DNA of 64,000 bases from Pseudomonas sp. B28(2017) (lineage in GTDB: Bacteria; Pseudomonadota; Gammaproteobacteria; Pseudomonadales; Pseudomonadaceae): positions 248,001 through 312,000 of the forward strand of contig NZ_NEJH01000002.1 of NCBI RefSeq assembly GCF_002113025.1. The letters are read 5' to 3'. This document shows positions 27,383-36,792 of the stretch, one piece after another. Positions within the stretch are counted from its first letter, which is position 1. The number at the start of each line of letters is the position of its first letter. The notes under the pieces were generated by a model that ran no database searches, had not been told where the DNA came from, and was given only the letters and a program-made list of their open reading frames with translations. Both the position numbers and the translations under genes were made by a program.

Positions 27383-28626
27383 CAGCCTGCGAACCGGCGG
27401 AACACCAGCGAGCCGTTGGTACCACCAAAACCGAAGGAGTTGGAAACGACCACATCGATATCCATGTTGCGCGCCGTGTGCGGCACGAAATCGAGGTCGC
27501 AGCCTTCGTCCGGCTCGTCAAGGTTGATGGTCGGCGGCGCTACCTGGCTGTTGATTGCCAGCACACTGAAGATCGCCTCGACCGCGCCCGCCGCACCCAA
27601 CAGGTGGCCGGTCATGGACTTGGTGGAACTGACGGCCAGCTTGTAGGCGTGATCGCCGAACACCGACTTGATTGCATTGACTTCAGCCAGGTCGCCAGCG
27701 GGAGTCGAGGTGCCATGAGCGTTGATGTACTGCACTTGATCGCCATTGATTCTGGCGTCGCGCAGCGCATTGGTGATGCAGCGCGCAGCACCCGCGCCAT
27801 CTGCAGGCGGCGAGGTCATGTGGTAGGCATCGCCACTGGTGCCGAAACCGATCAGCTCGGCATAGATGGTCGCGCCGCGGGCCTTGGCGTGCTCCAACTC
27901 TTCGAGCACCAGCGCACCGGCGCCATTGGACAATACGAAGCCATCGCGCCCCTTGTCCCATGGACGGCTGGCACGGGTCGGCTCGTCGTTGCGGGTCGAC
28001 AGCGCGCGGGAGGCACCGAAGCCGCCCATGCCCAGACCACAGGCCGCCATCTCGGCGCCGCCGGCAATCATCACGTCGGCTTCGTCGTACATGATGTTGC
28101 GGGCTGCCATGCCAATGCAGTGGGTACCGGTGGTACAGGCCGTGGCGATAGCGTAGTTAGGTCCCTGTGCCCCCAGGTGGATCGACAGGAAACCGGAAAT
28201 CATATTGATGATCGAGCCCGGCACGAAGAACGGGGAAATCCGTCGTGGGCCGGTCTCGTGCAGGGTGCGGCTGGTCTCTTCGATATTGGTCAGTCCGCCA
28301 ATACCCGAACCCATGGCCACGCCGATGCGCTCACGGTTGGCGTCTGTGACTTCCAGACCGGCGTTGCGTACCGCCTGAAAACCCGCGGCCAAACCGTACT
28401 GAATGAACAGGTCGAGCTTGCGGGCTTCCTTGAGCGACAGGTATTCCTCGACATTGAAGCCCTTTACCGAGCCGCCAAAACGGGTGGAATAGGCAGAAAG
28501 GTCGGTGTGTTCGATCAGACCAATGCCACTGCGGCCAGCCAGAATGCCCTGCCAGCTGCTTGGCACATCCGTGCCCAGTGGCGACAACATACCCATACCG
28601 GTGACTACGACGCGTCTACGCGACAC
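27382..28626 (-). CDS. fabF: Beta-ketoacyl-ACP synthase II
   Basis: 414 residues from GTG 28626 (ribosome site GGAGAG); the frame is open 11 codons further but that extension lacks a site. Condenses malonyl-ACP with acyl-ACP. Active-site Cys lies in [11 protein letters not shown] (about residue 164), and the His residues lie in [12 protein letters not shown] and [13 protein letters not shown]. The length equals E. coli FabF. It is preceded by a hairpin downstream of acpP and followed, with a one-base overlap, by pabC. Confidence 0.97.
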   Translation of the reverse strand: MSRRRVVVTGMGMLSPLGTDVPSSWQGILAGRSGIGLIEHTDLSAYSTRFGGSVKGFNVEEYLSLKEARKLDLFIQYGLAAGFQAVRNAGLEVTDANRERIGVAMGSGIGGLTNIEETSRTLHETGPRRISPFFVPGSIINMISGFLSIHLGAQGPNYAIATACTTGTHCIGMAARNIMYDEADVMIAGGAEMAACGLGMGGFGASRALSTRNDEPTRASRPWDKGRDGFVLSNGAGALVLEELEHAKARGATIYAELIGFGTSGDAYHMTSPPADGAGAARCITNALRDARINGDQVQYINAHGTSTPAGDLAEVNAIKSVFGDHAYKLAVSSTKSMTGHLLGAAGAVEAIFSVLAINSQVAPPTINLDEPDEGCDLDFVPHTARNMDIDVVVSNSFGFGGTNGSLVFRRFAG

Positions 28627-28670
28627 AGCACTCTCCTTTTTCAAATGACGACTTTGCATCAGGCCTAAAG

Positions 28671-28706
28671 AAAAAACCGCACGCCACGATGGCAGTGCGG
28701 TTTTTC
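28671..28706. terminator. Hairpin between acpP and fabF
   Basis: CCGCACGCC and GGCAGTGCGG with flanking A and T runs on both sides, so it can end or attenuate transcription on either strand. It lies after acpP and about 45 bases before fabF on the minus strand. Confidence 0.65.
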
Positions 28707-28734
28707 CATGACAGCGAGCAACGATTACAAACTA

Positions 28735-28971
28735 TTACGCCTGGTGGGCAGTAACGTAGTCGATTGCAGCTTGTACAGTAGTGATCTTCTCGGCTTCTTC
28801 GTCAGGGATTTCGGTCTCGAATTCCTCTTCCAGAGCCATCACCAGCTCAACGGTGTCAAGGGAGTCGGCACCCAGGTCTTCTACGAAGGAAGCAGTGTTG
28901 ACTACTTCTTCTTCTTTAACGCCCAGTTGCTCAGCAACGATTTTCTTGACGCGCTCTTCGATGGTGCTCAT
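28735..28971 (-). CDS. acpP: Acyl carrier protein
   Basis: 78 residues, very acidic, as usual. The phosphopantetheine attachment Ser37 lies in [11 protein letters not shown]. It is the central carrier of fatty-acid synthesis. It has its own downstream hairpin, allowing high acpP expression relative to fabF. Confidence 0.98.
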   Translation of the reverse strand: MSTIEERVKKIVAEQLGVKEEEVVNTASFVEDLGADSLDTVELVMALEEEFETEIPDEEAEKITTVQAAIDYVTAHQA

Positions 28972-29168
28972 ACCTTGTTTTCACTCCTAATGGACAAATT
29001 CAGGCAGCTGGCCAGTGGGTAAGTGTATAGAAAGGCTTTTCAGCTTTTCAACTGAAAGCTTCATTCCTCGAACCCGGTGACCCTCTGCCTATAAAATAGA
29101 TTGCAGCTTTATAACGGATTTTAGGCAGCTCGTATGACATTTTTTTGAAGCAATCCGTCACATTTGAA

Positions 29169-29909
29169 TTACATGTACATCCCGCCGTTCACCGGGATTG
29201 TAGCTCCGGTAACGTAAGCCGCACCGTCCGACGCAAGAAAAGCGACCACGGACGCGATCTCTTGAGCTTGCCCCAGACGCCCCAGCGGAATCTGCGTCTG
29301 CAAGGCTTCACGCTGCGCCTCGGGCAGTTCACGGGTCATATCGGTATCGATGAACCCAGGGGCCACCGAGTTTACCGTAATCGAACGCGAACCGACTTCA
29401 CGCGCCAGTGCACGGCTGAAACCTTCCAGGCCGGCCTTGGCGGCAGCGTAGTTTACTTGGCCTGCGTTGCCCATGGCACCCACAACCGAACCGATACTGA
29501 TAATTCGACCCCAACGGGCTTTGGTCATGCCACGCAAAACGCTCTTGGACAGGCGGAACAGACTGTTCAGATTGGTATCGACAACGTCGTGCCACTCGTC
29601 GTCTTTCATGCGCATCATCAGGTTATCGCGGGTGATACCGGCATTATTGACCAGGATCGCCGGCGCACCGAACTGCTCCTGAATGCTCGCCAGGACTGCT
29701 GCCACGGACTCGTCGCTGGTGACATTGAGTTCCAGGCCGGTGCCCTGAATACCATTTTCCTTCAGGGTGGCGGCAATGCGTTCGGCACCCGACGCGGAGG
29801 TCGCAGTACCGATAACGATGGCGCCTTGACGACCCAGTTCCAGGGCGATGGCCTGGCCGATGCCACGGCTCGCACCGGTGACCAGTGCAACTTTACCTTG
29901 CAGACTCAT
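29169..29909 (-). CDS. fabG: 3-oxoacyl-ACP reductase
   Basis: 246 residues from ATG 29909; the open frame extends upstream but ATG 29909 gives the standard N-terminus. NADPH site LVTGASRGIGQAIALELG, structural NNAG (LVNNAGITRDNLMMRMK), and the catalytic Ser-Tyr-Lys in GSVVGAMGNAGQVNYAAAKAG. Reduces beta-ketoacyl-ACP. It follows fabD at 17 bases. Confidence 0.97.
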   Translation of the reverse strand: MSLQGKVALVTGASRGIGQAIALELGRQGAIVIGTATSASGAERIAATLKENGIQGTGLELNVTSDESVAAVLASIQEQFGAPAILVNNAGITRDNLMMRMKDDEWHDVVDTNLNSLFRLSKSVLRGMTKARWGRIISIGSVVGAMGNAGQVNYAAAKAGLEGFSRALAREVGSRSITVNSVAPGFIDTDMTRELPEAQREALQTQIPLGRLGQAQEIASVVAFLASDGAAYVTGATIPVNGGMYM

Positions 29910-29926
29910 GCAAGCTTCTCCTGAGT

Positions 29927-30865
29927 TCAGGCCAACGCTGCACGGGCGGCAGCGAAAGCATCTGGGGTATTGAGGTTGGATGTCGACACGCCTTCGGCGC
30001 AACGCTTGTTCAGACCGGCGAGTACTTTACCCGGGCCGCACTCGACCAGATTGGTCGCGCCCCTGGCTGCCAGCGTCTGTACGGATTCGACCCAGCGTAC
30101 TGGCTTGTACAGCTGCTCGAGCAGATCGCGCTTGAGGGTTTCCAGATCGGCCGACACTTCGGCACTGACGTTCTGGACCACAGGAATCTGCGGTGCCTGC
30201 CAGTCGATTGCCGCGATCGATTCGGCGAAACGCTCGGCAGCCGGACGCATCAGCTCGCAGTGCGACGGCACGCTCACCGGCAGCGGCATGGCGCGCTTGG
30301 CGCCACGGGCCTTGCAGCCTTCGATGGCGCGATCAACGGCAGCCTTGGCTCCGGCAATCACCACCTGGCCGGGAGAGTTGAAGTTGACGGCGCTGACCAC
30401 TTCGCCCTGCGCTGCTTCGGCACAGGCAGCCAGCACATCGGCATCTTCCAGACCGAGGATGGCAGCCATGCCACCCTGCCCGGCTGGAACCGCCTCCTGC
30501 ATCAGTTGGCCGCGGCGCTCAACGAGCTTCACCGCGTCTGCCAGCGTCAGGCTACCGGCAGCAACCAGCGCGCTGTATTCGCCCAGGCTGTGCCCGGCAA
30601 CGTAAGCCGGACGCGCACCACCTTCCGCCAGCCACAAACGCCACAGGGCGATCGAAGCGGTCAGAATGGCCGGCTGGGTTTTATCGGTTTGATTGAGTTG
30701 CTCTTCCGGCCCTTGCTGGGTCAGTGCCCACAGGTCGTAACCCAGTGCTTCGGAAGCTTCTTTGAATGTTTCGAGGATCAGCGGATGTTGTGCGCCCAGC
30801 TCGGCCAGCATGCCGAGGGACTGCGAACCCTGTCCTGGAAAGACGAATGCGAGGGAAGCAGACAT
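29927..30865 (-). CDS. fabD: Malonyl-CoA:ACP transacylase
   Basis: 312 residues from ATG 30865. Contains FVFPGQGSQSLGMLAEL at the N-terminus and the nucleophile Ser93 in VAGHSLGEYSALVA; the partner His should be in VPSHCELM. It loads malonate on AcpP. It lies 123 bases after plsX. Confidence 0.96.
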   Translation of the reverse strand: MSASLAFVFPGQGSQSLGMLAELGAQHPLILETFKEASEALGYDLWALTQQGPEEQLNQTDKTQPAILTASIALWRLWLAEGGARPAYVAGHSLGEYSALVAAGSLTLADAVKLVERRGQLMQEAVPAGQGGMAAILGLEDADVLAACAEAAQGEVVSAVNFNSPGQVVIAGAKAAVDRAIEGCKARGAKRAMPLPVSVPSHCELMRPAAERFAESIAAIDWQAPQIPVVQNVSAEVSADLETLKRDLLEQLYKPVRWVESVQTLAARGATNLVECGPGKVLAGLNKRCAEGVSTSNLNTPDAFAAARAALA

Positions 30866-30988
30866 GTAACAAGCCCCTAATGATCTTGTCGTCGGAAAAT
30901 GACGCCCCGCTTGGGGACGCAAGAAACTGACAGTTGGATGGCCCTTTGAACCGGGCAGTCACATTTAAGCATTGTCCGACGAAAACGC

Positions 30989-31999
30989 CTAAGACAACAA
31001 ATCCTCCAGACGGCCATGGAGGCGCTCAGGCAAGTTCTCCTGAATCTCTATCAAGGCACGCTGAATTGCACTCTGGAAGCCCTGAACCCCAGCCGAACCG
31101 TGACTTTTCACCACGATGCCCTGCAGGCCGAGGAAGCTTGCACCATTATGTCGCGCCGGCGCCAGGTCAGCCTGCAAGCGCTTCATCAACGGCAGCGCCA
31201 AGGCACCGACAGCGCGAGAAGCGAAGCTTTTCTTGAACAAGGCTTCGATACGCGCGGCAATCATGGTCGCAAGACCTTCGCTGGACTTGAGCAGGATATT
31301 ACCGACAAAGCCATCGCAGACCACCACGTCCGCCTCACCGCGATACAAACCATCACCTTCGATGAAGCCTATGTAGTTAATACCTCGGGCAGCTTGCAAC
31401 AACGTCGCAGCCAGTTTGACCTGCTGATTACCCTTGATGTCTTCGGTACCGATATTCAGCAGCGCTACCCGTGGGCGGGTTATGCCCAGGGTCTCGGCCG
31501 CAACCGAGCCCATGACCGCAAACTGCAACAGGTGCTCGGCACTGCAATCGACGTTGGCACCCAGGTCGAGCAATTGGCAGTAACCCTTTTGTGTCGGAAT
31601 CGCCGCCACCATGGCCGGGCGGTCAATGCCCGGCAGGGTTTTGAGTACGAACCGCGACAACGCCATCAGCGCACCGGTATTGCCGGCACTGACACAGGCC
31701 TGGACTTTGCCGTCGCGCAGCAGCTCAAGGGCCACGCGCATCGATGAGTCCGGCTTGCCACGCAAGGCCTGGGCAGGTTTTTCGTCCATGGTGATGACTT
31801 CACTCGCCGGAGCAATCGACAGGCGCGCGCGATCCACAGCCGAATGGCCAGCGATCAATTCTTCAAGAAGGGAGGGTTGACCGACAAGGGTCAGGTACAG
31901 CGAGGGTGTGGCAGACAGACAAGCAAGGCTGGCCTGGACAATGCTGCGGGGACCGAAGTCCCCGCCCATTGCGTCAATCGCGATGACTTGAGCGGACAA
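30989..31999 (-). CDS. plsX: Phosphate acyltransferase PlsX
   Basis: 336 residues. It makes acyl-phosphate from acyl-ACP for phospholipid synthesis. It begins [17 protein letters not shown] with TTG 31999 as the only start near the expected N-terminus, four bases after the rpmF stop; the ATG in AMGGD would remove family-conserved residues. Other motifs are [30 protein letters not shown] and [20 protein letters not shown]. Confidence 0.95.
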   Translation of the reverse strand: MSAQVIAIDAMGGDFGPRSIVQASLACLSATPSLYLTLVGQPSLLEELIAGHSAVDRARLSIAPASEVITMDEKPAQALRGKPDSSMRVALELLRDGKVQACVSAGNTGALMALSRFVLKTLPGIDRPAMVAAIPTQKGYCQLLDLGANVDCSAEHLLQFAVMGSVAAETLGITRPRVALLNIGTEDIKGNQQVKLAATLLQAARGINYIGFIEGDGLYRGEADVVVCDGFVGNILLKSSEGLATMIAARIEALFKKSFASRAVGALALPLMKRLQADLAPARHNGASFLGLQGIVVKSHGSAGVQGFQSAIQRALIEIQENLPERLHGRLEDLLS

Positions 32000-32003
32000 G
32001 TGA

Positions 32004-32186
32004 TTACTCGTCAGCGCCCTTGTCGATCACTTTACGGCCACGGTATACGCCTTCTGGCGATACGTGGTGACGCAGGTGAACTTCACCGGTGGTTTTTTCT
32101 ACAGACAGGGTGCTAGCCTCGAGAGCGTCGTGCGAACGGCGCATGTCACGGGCAGAGCGGGATTTTTTGTTCTGCTGAACAGCCAT
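32004..32186 (-). CDS. rpmF: 50S ribosomal protein L32
   Basis: 60 residues, basic, with the L32 N-terminus ([20 protein letters not shown]). It lacks the CxxC zinc motif, so it is the zinc-independent form. Typical neighbour of yceD and plsX. Confidence 0.97.
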
Positions 32187-32199
32187 AATTGATTAACTC

Positions 32200-32727
32200 C
32201 TAAACGTTTGGGTCACGCTTTAACTGCGCCAATACACTGAACGGGTTGGACCGCGTTACCTCGTCCTCGCTCGGTTCGGGCTCATCTGCTCCCGCCGGCT
32301 GCTGGCATTCTTCCGGATGATGAGCAGGCACAATGGGCAAGGCGAGCAGAAGCTCCTCCTCGATCAGTGACTGCAGATCCAAAGGATCTTCGCCCAGTTC
32401 CAGCACGTCATAACCTTTCGGCAACGACTGGGTATTCGCACCCTCCTTCACCACAGCGTAACTGCATTCGCTATGGATCGGCAGGGTGACCAGCTCAAGA
32501 CAACGCTGGCAAACCATTTTGACTTCAGTGTCGATAAAGCTGTGGATGACCACAGATTTACGTTCATCTCGTTCAAAAACGAATTTAGCCTGCACCGTAC
32601 CGACATTGTCGGAAAGCGGGTCGCAGAGTCTCTCCAAATCGGCCAGCAGCATTTCACCCTGAAGGGTGGTGCCACGATCAGCCAATTTGCGCGGGTCAAC
32701 GTGAGGTGGAATCGGGTCATTCAACAT
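32200..32727 (-). CDS. yceD: YceD family protein (DUF177)
   Basis: 175 residues from ATG 32727, the better of two in-frame ATG codons; the upstream one adds eight residues. The family motif includes VKMVCQRCLELVTLPI, with Cys-x2-Cys. It is linked to large-subunit ribosome assembly and 23S rRNA accumulation, and is co-transcribed with rpmF, 13 bases away. Confidence 0.92.
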   Translation of the reverse strand: MLNDPIPPHVDPRKLADRGTTLQGEMLLADLERLCDPLSDNVGTVQAKFVFERDERKSVVIHSFIDTEVKMVCQRCLELVTLPIHSECSYAVVKEGANTQSLPKGYDVLELGEDPLDLQSLIEEELLLALPIVPAHHPEECQQPAGADEPEPSEDEVTRSNPFSVLAQLKRDPNV

Positions 32728-32832
32728 AGGCGCAGCATTATAGGGATGCACCCGCCCATGTCAAAGGAAATTCAGCCCTGTCCGTCACTTGGAAGCCTCG
32801 CTAGAATTCGCACCTGCTTTCTGGAGATGCGC

Positions 32833-33411
32833 ATGCTGCCTTTATTACTCGCTTCTGGCTCGGTCTATCGCCGGGAATTACTGACTCGCCTGCAGCTGCC
32901 TTTCACGTGCAGCTCGCCGGACATCGACGAAAGCCATCGCCCCGGTGAATCCGCCATCGAGCTGGTCAAGCGCCTCGCAGAAGAGAAAGCGCGCGCCCTG
33001 GCTGACAGCCATACCGCTCATCTGATAATCGGCTCCGACCAGGTCGCCGTGCTGGGAGACCGGATAATCGGCAAGCCCCATACGTTCGAAAAGGCCCGCG
33101 AACAACTGCTGGCCGCCAGCGGTGCCAGCGTGACCTTCCTGACCGGCCTGGCCCTGCTCAACAGCCAGACCGGGCACTGTCAGGTCGATTGCGTACCGTT
33201 CACCGTACACATGCGCACATTCGATGCGCCCCGTATCGAACGCTACCTGCGCGCCGAGCAACCCTATGACTGCGCAGGCAGCTTCAAGGCCGAAGGCTTG
33301 GGTGTCAGCCTGTTTCGCAGCACCGAGGGACCTGACGCCACCAGCCTGATCGGCCTGCCACTGATTCGCCTGATCGACATGTTGCTGGCCGAGGGCGTGC
33401 AAATCCCCTGA
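32833..33411 (+). CDS. Maf family nucleotide pyrophosphatase (YceF type)
   Basis: 192 residues from ATG 32833, six bases after GGAG. The open frame extends far upstream without a ribosome site. It hydrolyses noncanonical or methylated NTPs (YceF acts on m7GTP). Motifs: LLASGSVYRRELLTRL, SSPDIDESHRPGES, IIGSDQVAVLGDRIIGKP and CAGSFKAEGLG. It is divergent from yceD. Confidence 0.93.
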   Translation: MLPLLLASGSVYRRELLTRLQLPFTCSSPDIDESHRPGESAIELVKRLAEEKARALADSHTAHLIIGSDQVAVLGDRIIGKPHTFEKAREQLLAASGASVTFLTGLALLNSQTGHCQVDCVPFTVHMRTFDAPRIERYLRAEQPYDCAGSFKAEGLGVSLFRSTEGPDATSLIGLPLIRLIDMLLAEGVQIP

Positions 33412-33423
33412 ATCTCAATACTG

Positions 33424-33450
33424 AAAAACCGGCCTCGCAGGCCGGTTTTT
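33424..33450. terminator. Bidirectional terminator between maf and sppA
   Basis: AAAAACCGGCCTCGCAGGCC then GGTTTTT: a strong GC hairpin with A and T runs on both sides, ending the convergent maf and sppA genes. Confidence 0.92.
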
Positions 33451-33465
33451 CATGTCACGCCATAA

Positions 33466-34455
33466 TCAGCGCAACGATGGACCACTGAACCCCATCCACA
33501 TCGCCAAATGCTCAGCCACGCTGGCTCCGAGTTTTTTCGAGAAGCGATCGAATGGCGACTCCTGAACGGTAAAGTCCACCAGCTCTTTCTCGCCGATCAC
33601 ATCCCGCGCAACCGAACTGGCATTACCCAGCCCATCGATCAACCCCAGCGGCAGCGCCTGCTCGCCGGACCAGACCAGGCCGGAGAAAAGCTCCGGATGC
33701 TCCTTGTCCTTCAGGCGATCGCCACGCCCCTGCTTGACGCTATTGATGAACTGCTTATGGGTCGTATCGAGCACGCCCTGCCAGAAAGCGGTTTCCTCCG
33801 GCTTTTGTGGCTGGAACGGATCGAGGAATGACTTGTGCTCGCCAGAGGTATAAGTGCGACGCTCGACGCCCAGCTTCTCCATGGTGCCGACAAAACCATA
33901 ACCGGCTGCCGTCACACCAATGGAGCCGACCAGGCTCGCCTTGTCGGCATAGATCTGATCCGCCGCACTGGCGATGTAGTAGGCACCGGAAGCCCCCAGA
34001 TCGGAAATGACCGCATACAGCTTGGTATCCGGATGCAGGCCGCGCAGACGACGGATCTCGTCATAGACATAGCCCGACTGCACCGGACTGCCACCAGGAC
34101 TATTGATCCGCAGGATAACACCCTTGACCTTCTCGTCCTCGAAAGCCGCGCGCAGACTGCCAACGATATTGTCTGCACTGGCCGGCTCCTTGTCGGCAAT
34201 CATGCCTGTCACATCGATCAGCGCCGTGTAATGGGCACTGCGGGTGGCGGCTTTTTCCATATCCATCAGCGGCGAAAACAGAGCAACAGCGCCGAACAGA
34301 TACACAAAAATCAGAAGCTTGAAGAATATTCCCCAGCGACGGGAACGACGCTGCTCCTGCACGCTGGCCAGCAGCGCCTTTTCCAGCAGCTTCCAGCTTT
34401 TGTCGTCACCGCTCTCTGCGCTCGCCTTGGCGGGCGCTTTCCATTCGTCGGTCAT
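33466..34455 (-). CDS. sppA: Signal peptide peptidase SppA-like, S49 family
   Basis: 329 residues, the short form. One membrane anchor (about residues 42-65, FFKLLIFVYLFGAVALFSPL). Nucleophilic Ser is in DLGASGAYYIASAADQIYA, the general-base Lys in ADKASLVGSIGV. It cleaves residual signal peptides or other membrane peptides in the periplasm. It lies 23 bases after the HAD gene. Confidence 0.92.
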   Translation of the reverse strand: MTDEWKAPAKASAESGDDKSWKLLEKALLASVQEQRRSRRWGIFFKLLIFVYLFGAVALFSPLMDMEKAATRSAHYTALIDVTGMIADKEPASADNIVGSLRAAFEDEKVKGVILRINSPGGSPVQSGYVYDEIRRLRGLHPDTKLYAVISDLGASGAYYIASAADQIYADKASLVGSIGVTAAGYGFVGTMEKLGVERRTYTSGEHKSFLDPFQPQKPEETAFWQGVLDTTHKQFINSVKQGRGDRLKDKEHPELFSGLVWSGEQALPLGLIDGLGNASSVARDVIGEKELVDFTVQESPFDRFSKKLGASVAEHLAMWMGFSGPSLR

Positions 34456-34478
34456 GCCATCACCCCAAAAACAACCGG

Positions 34479-35141
34479 TTAAGCCTGCTGACTCAGCCAG
34501 GCATGCAATTCTGAAAAACGGTCGATGACCAGTCGCGGCTCATACAACTTCAACGCATCGATCATTTGGGCACCATAGCTGACTGCCACCGAGTCCATGC
34601 CGGCGTTGCGCGCCATCTGCAGATCAAAGGACGAATCACCGACCATCAACGCCTGTTCCGGGCGAACCTCGCAATGAGCGAGAATTTGCTCGAGCATCAA
34701 CGGATGGGGCTTGCTGGCGGTCTCGTCAGCCGCACGGGTGATATCGAAGTAATTCTCCCAGCCATGAGACTTCAGCACCCGGTCCAGCCCGCGACGGGCC
34801 TTGCCGGTCGCCACAGCCAGATGATACCCCTCGGCACGGAATGCCTCGAGCGACTCGACCACACCCTCGAACAACGGTGAAGGCACAGCCTCCGACGCGA
34901 TGTAATGCTCGGCATAATGCTCGCGGAATGCGATCAGTTCGGCGTCACCAATCTCGGGATACAGGGTGCGGATCGCTTCCGGCAGGCCCAGGCCAATAAT
35001 ACCCTTGACGGCAGAATCATCGCGCTGTTCAAACCCGGAACGCTGCGAGGCAACATGCATCGCCTCGACAATCCGACCAATGGAATCGGCCAGCGTGCCG
35101 TCCCAATCGAAGATCAGCAGTTTGTAATCAGATGGGCGCAC
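34479..35141 (-). CDS. HAD-IA family hydrolase (phosphoglycolate phosphatase-like)
   Basis: 220 residues. Asp nucleophile motif [20 protein letters not shown], motif II in VATGKARRG, motif III/IV in ASKPHP and [20 protein letters not shown]. Probably a small-metabolite phosphatase. The start lies inside the rluC 3' end (14-base overlap). Confidence 0.93.
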   Translation of the reverse strand: MRPSDYKLLIFDWDGTLADSIGRIVEAMHVASQRSGFEQRDDSAVKGIIGLGLPEAIRTLYPEIGDAELIAFREHYAEHYIASEAVPSPLFEGVVESLEAFRAEGYHLAVATGKARRGLDRVLKSHGWENYFDITRAADETASKPHPLMLEQILAHCEVRPEQALMVGDSSFDLQMARNAGMDSVAVSYGAQMIDALKLYEPRLVIDRFSELHAWLSQQA

Positions 35142-36090
35142 TCAATCGCTCCACGGTTTTGGCCCACATCTCGTCGACCGGTGCCTGCAACTTCAGCTCA
35201 CCACCATCAGGCAGCGGCACAGTCAGCATGTAGGCGTGCAGGAACAGGCGCTTGCCGCCCAGATCGCGGATTTCCTTGCTGAAACCTTCGTCGCCATACT
35301 TGGTATCGCCAGCGATGCAATGCCCGGCGTGCAAGGTATGGACGCGGATCTGGTGAGTCCGGCCGGTAATCGGCTTGGCTTCGATCAGGGTGGCAAAGTC
35401 GCCGAAGCGGCGCAGGACCTTGAACACGGTCACGGACTCCTTGCCCTCATCCTCGTCGACCTCGACCATGCGTTCGCCGGAACGCAGATTGCTCTTGCCC
35501 AGCGACGCACGGACTTGCTTGATCGAGCTCGCCCAGTTACCGCGGACCAACGCCATGTAGCGCTTGTCGACGCCATCACCGCGCAACGCGGTGTGCAGGT
35601 GGCGCAACATGCTGCGCTTCTTGGCGATCATCAACAGGCCGGACGTATCACGGTCGAGACGGTGAACCAGTTCGAGTTCTTTGCAATCGGGGCGCAACTG
35701 ACGAAAGGCTTCGATCACCCCGAAAGTCAGCCCGCTGCCGCCGTGCACCGCAATGCCCGCAGGCTTGTTGATCACGATCAGCGCCTTGTCCTCGAAGACA
35801 ATCGAGGCTTCGAGTCGCTGCAGCAGGCCTTGTGCCAGCGGCACCGGCTCGTCGCGCTCAGGCACACGCACCGGCGGCACGCGCACGATATCGCCAGCCT
35901 GCAGCTTGTACTCGGGCTTTATCCGACCTTTGTTCACGCGCACTTCGCCCTTGCGCAAAATGCGGTAAATCAAGGTCTTGGGCACGCCTTTGAGTCGGGC
36001 GAGAAGGAAATTATCAATGCGCTGGCCGGCAAATTCCGGCGAGACCTCAAGCAGTTGTACGCCTGGAGTCGGGGGGGTAGTCGTCGTCAT
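35128..36090 (-). CDS. rluC: 23S rRNA pseudouridine(955/2504/2580) synthase
   Basis: 320 residues. The N-terminal S4 domain (about 18-75; [20 protein letters not shown]) binds RNA. The catalytic Asp lies in [18 protein letters not shown]. It ends in a typical RluC/RluD C-terminus. Next to rne, as in many gammaproteobacteria, so it should be RluC rather than RluD. Confidence 0.94.
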   Translation of the reverse strand: MTTTTPPTPGVQLLEVSPEFAGQRIDNFLLARLKGVPKTLIYRILRKGEVRVNKGRIKPEYKLQAGDIVRVPPVRVPERDEPVPLAQGLLQRLEASIVFEDKALIVINKPAGIAVHGGSGLTFGVIEAFRQLRPDCKELELVHRLDRDTSGLLMIAKKRSMLRHLHTALRGDGVDKRYMALVRGNWASSIKQVRASLGKSNLRSGERMVEVDEDEGKESVTVFKVLRRFGDFATLIEAKPITGRTHQIRVHTLHAGHCIAGDTKYGDEGFSKEIRDLGGKRLFLHAYMLTVPLPDGGELKLQAPVDEMWAKTVERLSAPI

Positions 36091-36792
36091 GGCGCGGATG
36101 ATAACAATTTTTTATGGAATTGAAGCACTTAATCATTGCTGCTATAGTCGCGAACGTCGCCAAAAGCGGCCTGGACAGCGGACCAACGGTCAAAAACCGG
36201 CCCTGACCAACGCAATTCACCAGGACGCGAGGCCGTCCTACGGGGCTTTCGCTACGTAACGGTGGAGTTTGCAGGTGTAACGAGCGCAGGTGACATGAGG
36301 CCTGAATCAAGCCGCAAGGCAGAGTTTTCCACTCGTTTTGCGAGCCATATTCACGGCCAGTTCACAAAGTGCAGTCAGCTGCGAATGACCCCGAGCGAAG
36401 GCATCGGAAACAACGCCCAAATTAGCCATGATGCGTGACCTCCCCTTTCGGAGCTCACGGTAAATGCCAACCCGCTGCGGATTCTGCGCGCGGCAGCACC
36501 CGAATTATCAGGGATACGTGTAGGGTGGAGATGCACAACCGCCGGACTGTGTAGCAACAGGCTTTCTCAAGACGCTTTATCTCGTCCACAGCCGCTGGTT
36601 GATTCCTCCTCCTGACTGAGTGCTTAAGTAGCCACAGCAAGCAGGACGCGTACGTCGCGATGAAGGCCCACATTGGCCGGACTTCGCTGGACACGGGAAA
36701 TGGCCAACCACTCCCGACGCACCTGACACCGACCGTGAGAAGTCGTGTGTGCCGAACGCCGTTTCCGGCAGCCCGGAAACCGACGGTACTAC
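36091..36792 (+). promoter_or_regulatory. rne promoter and long 5' leader
   Basis: About 700 bases with no credible coding frame. Promoter elements TTGAAG (36120-36125), 17-base spacer, TATAGT (36143-36148) would start RNA near 36155, giving a leader of about 640 nt. It is rich in small GC stems and holds no convincing short ORF. In E. coli the rne leader binds RNase E itself to autoregulate its mRNA stability, and this long leader is probably used the same way. Confidence 0.65.
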
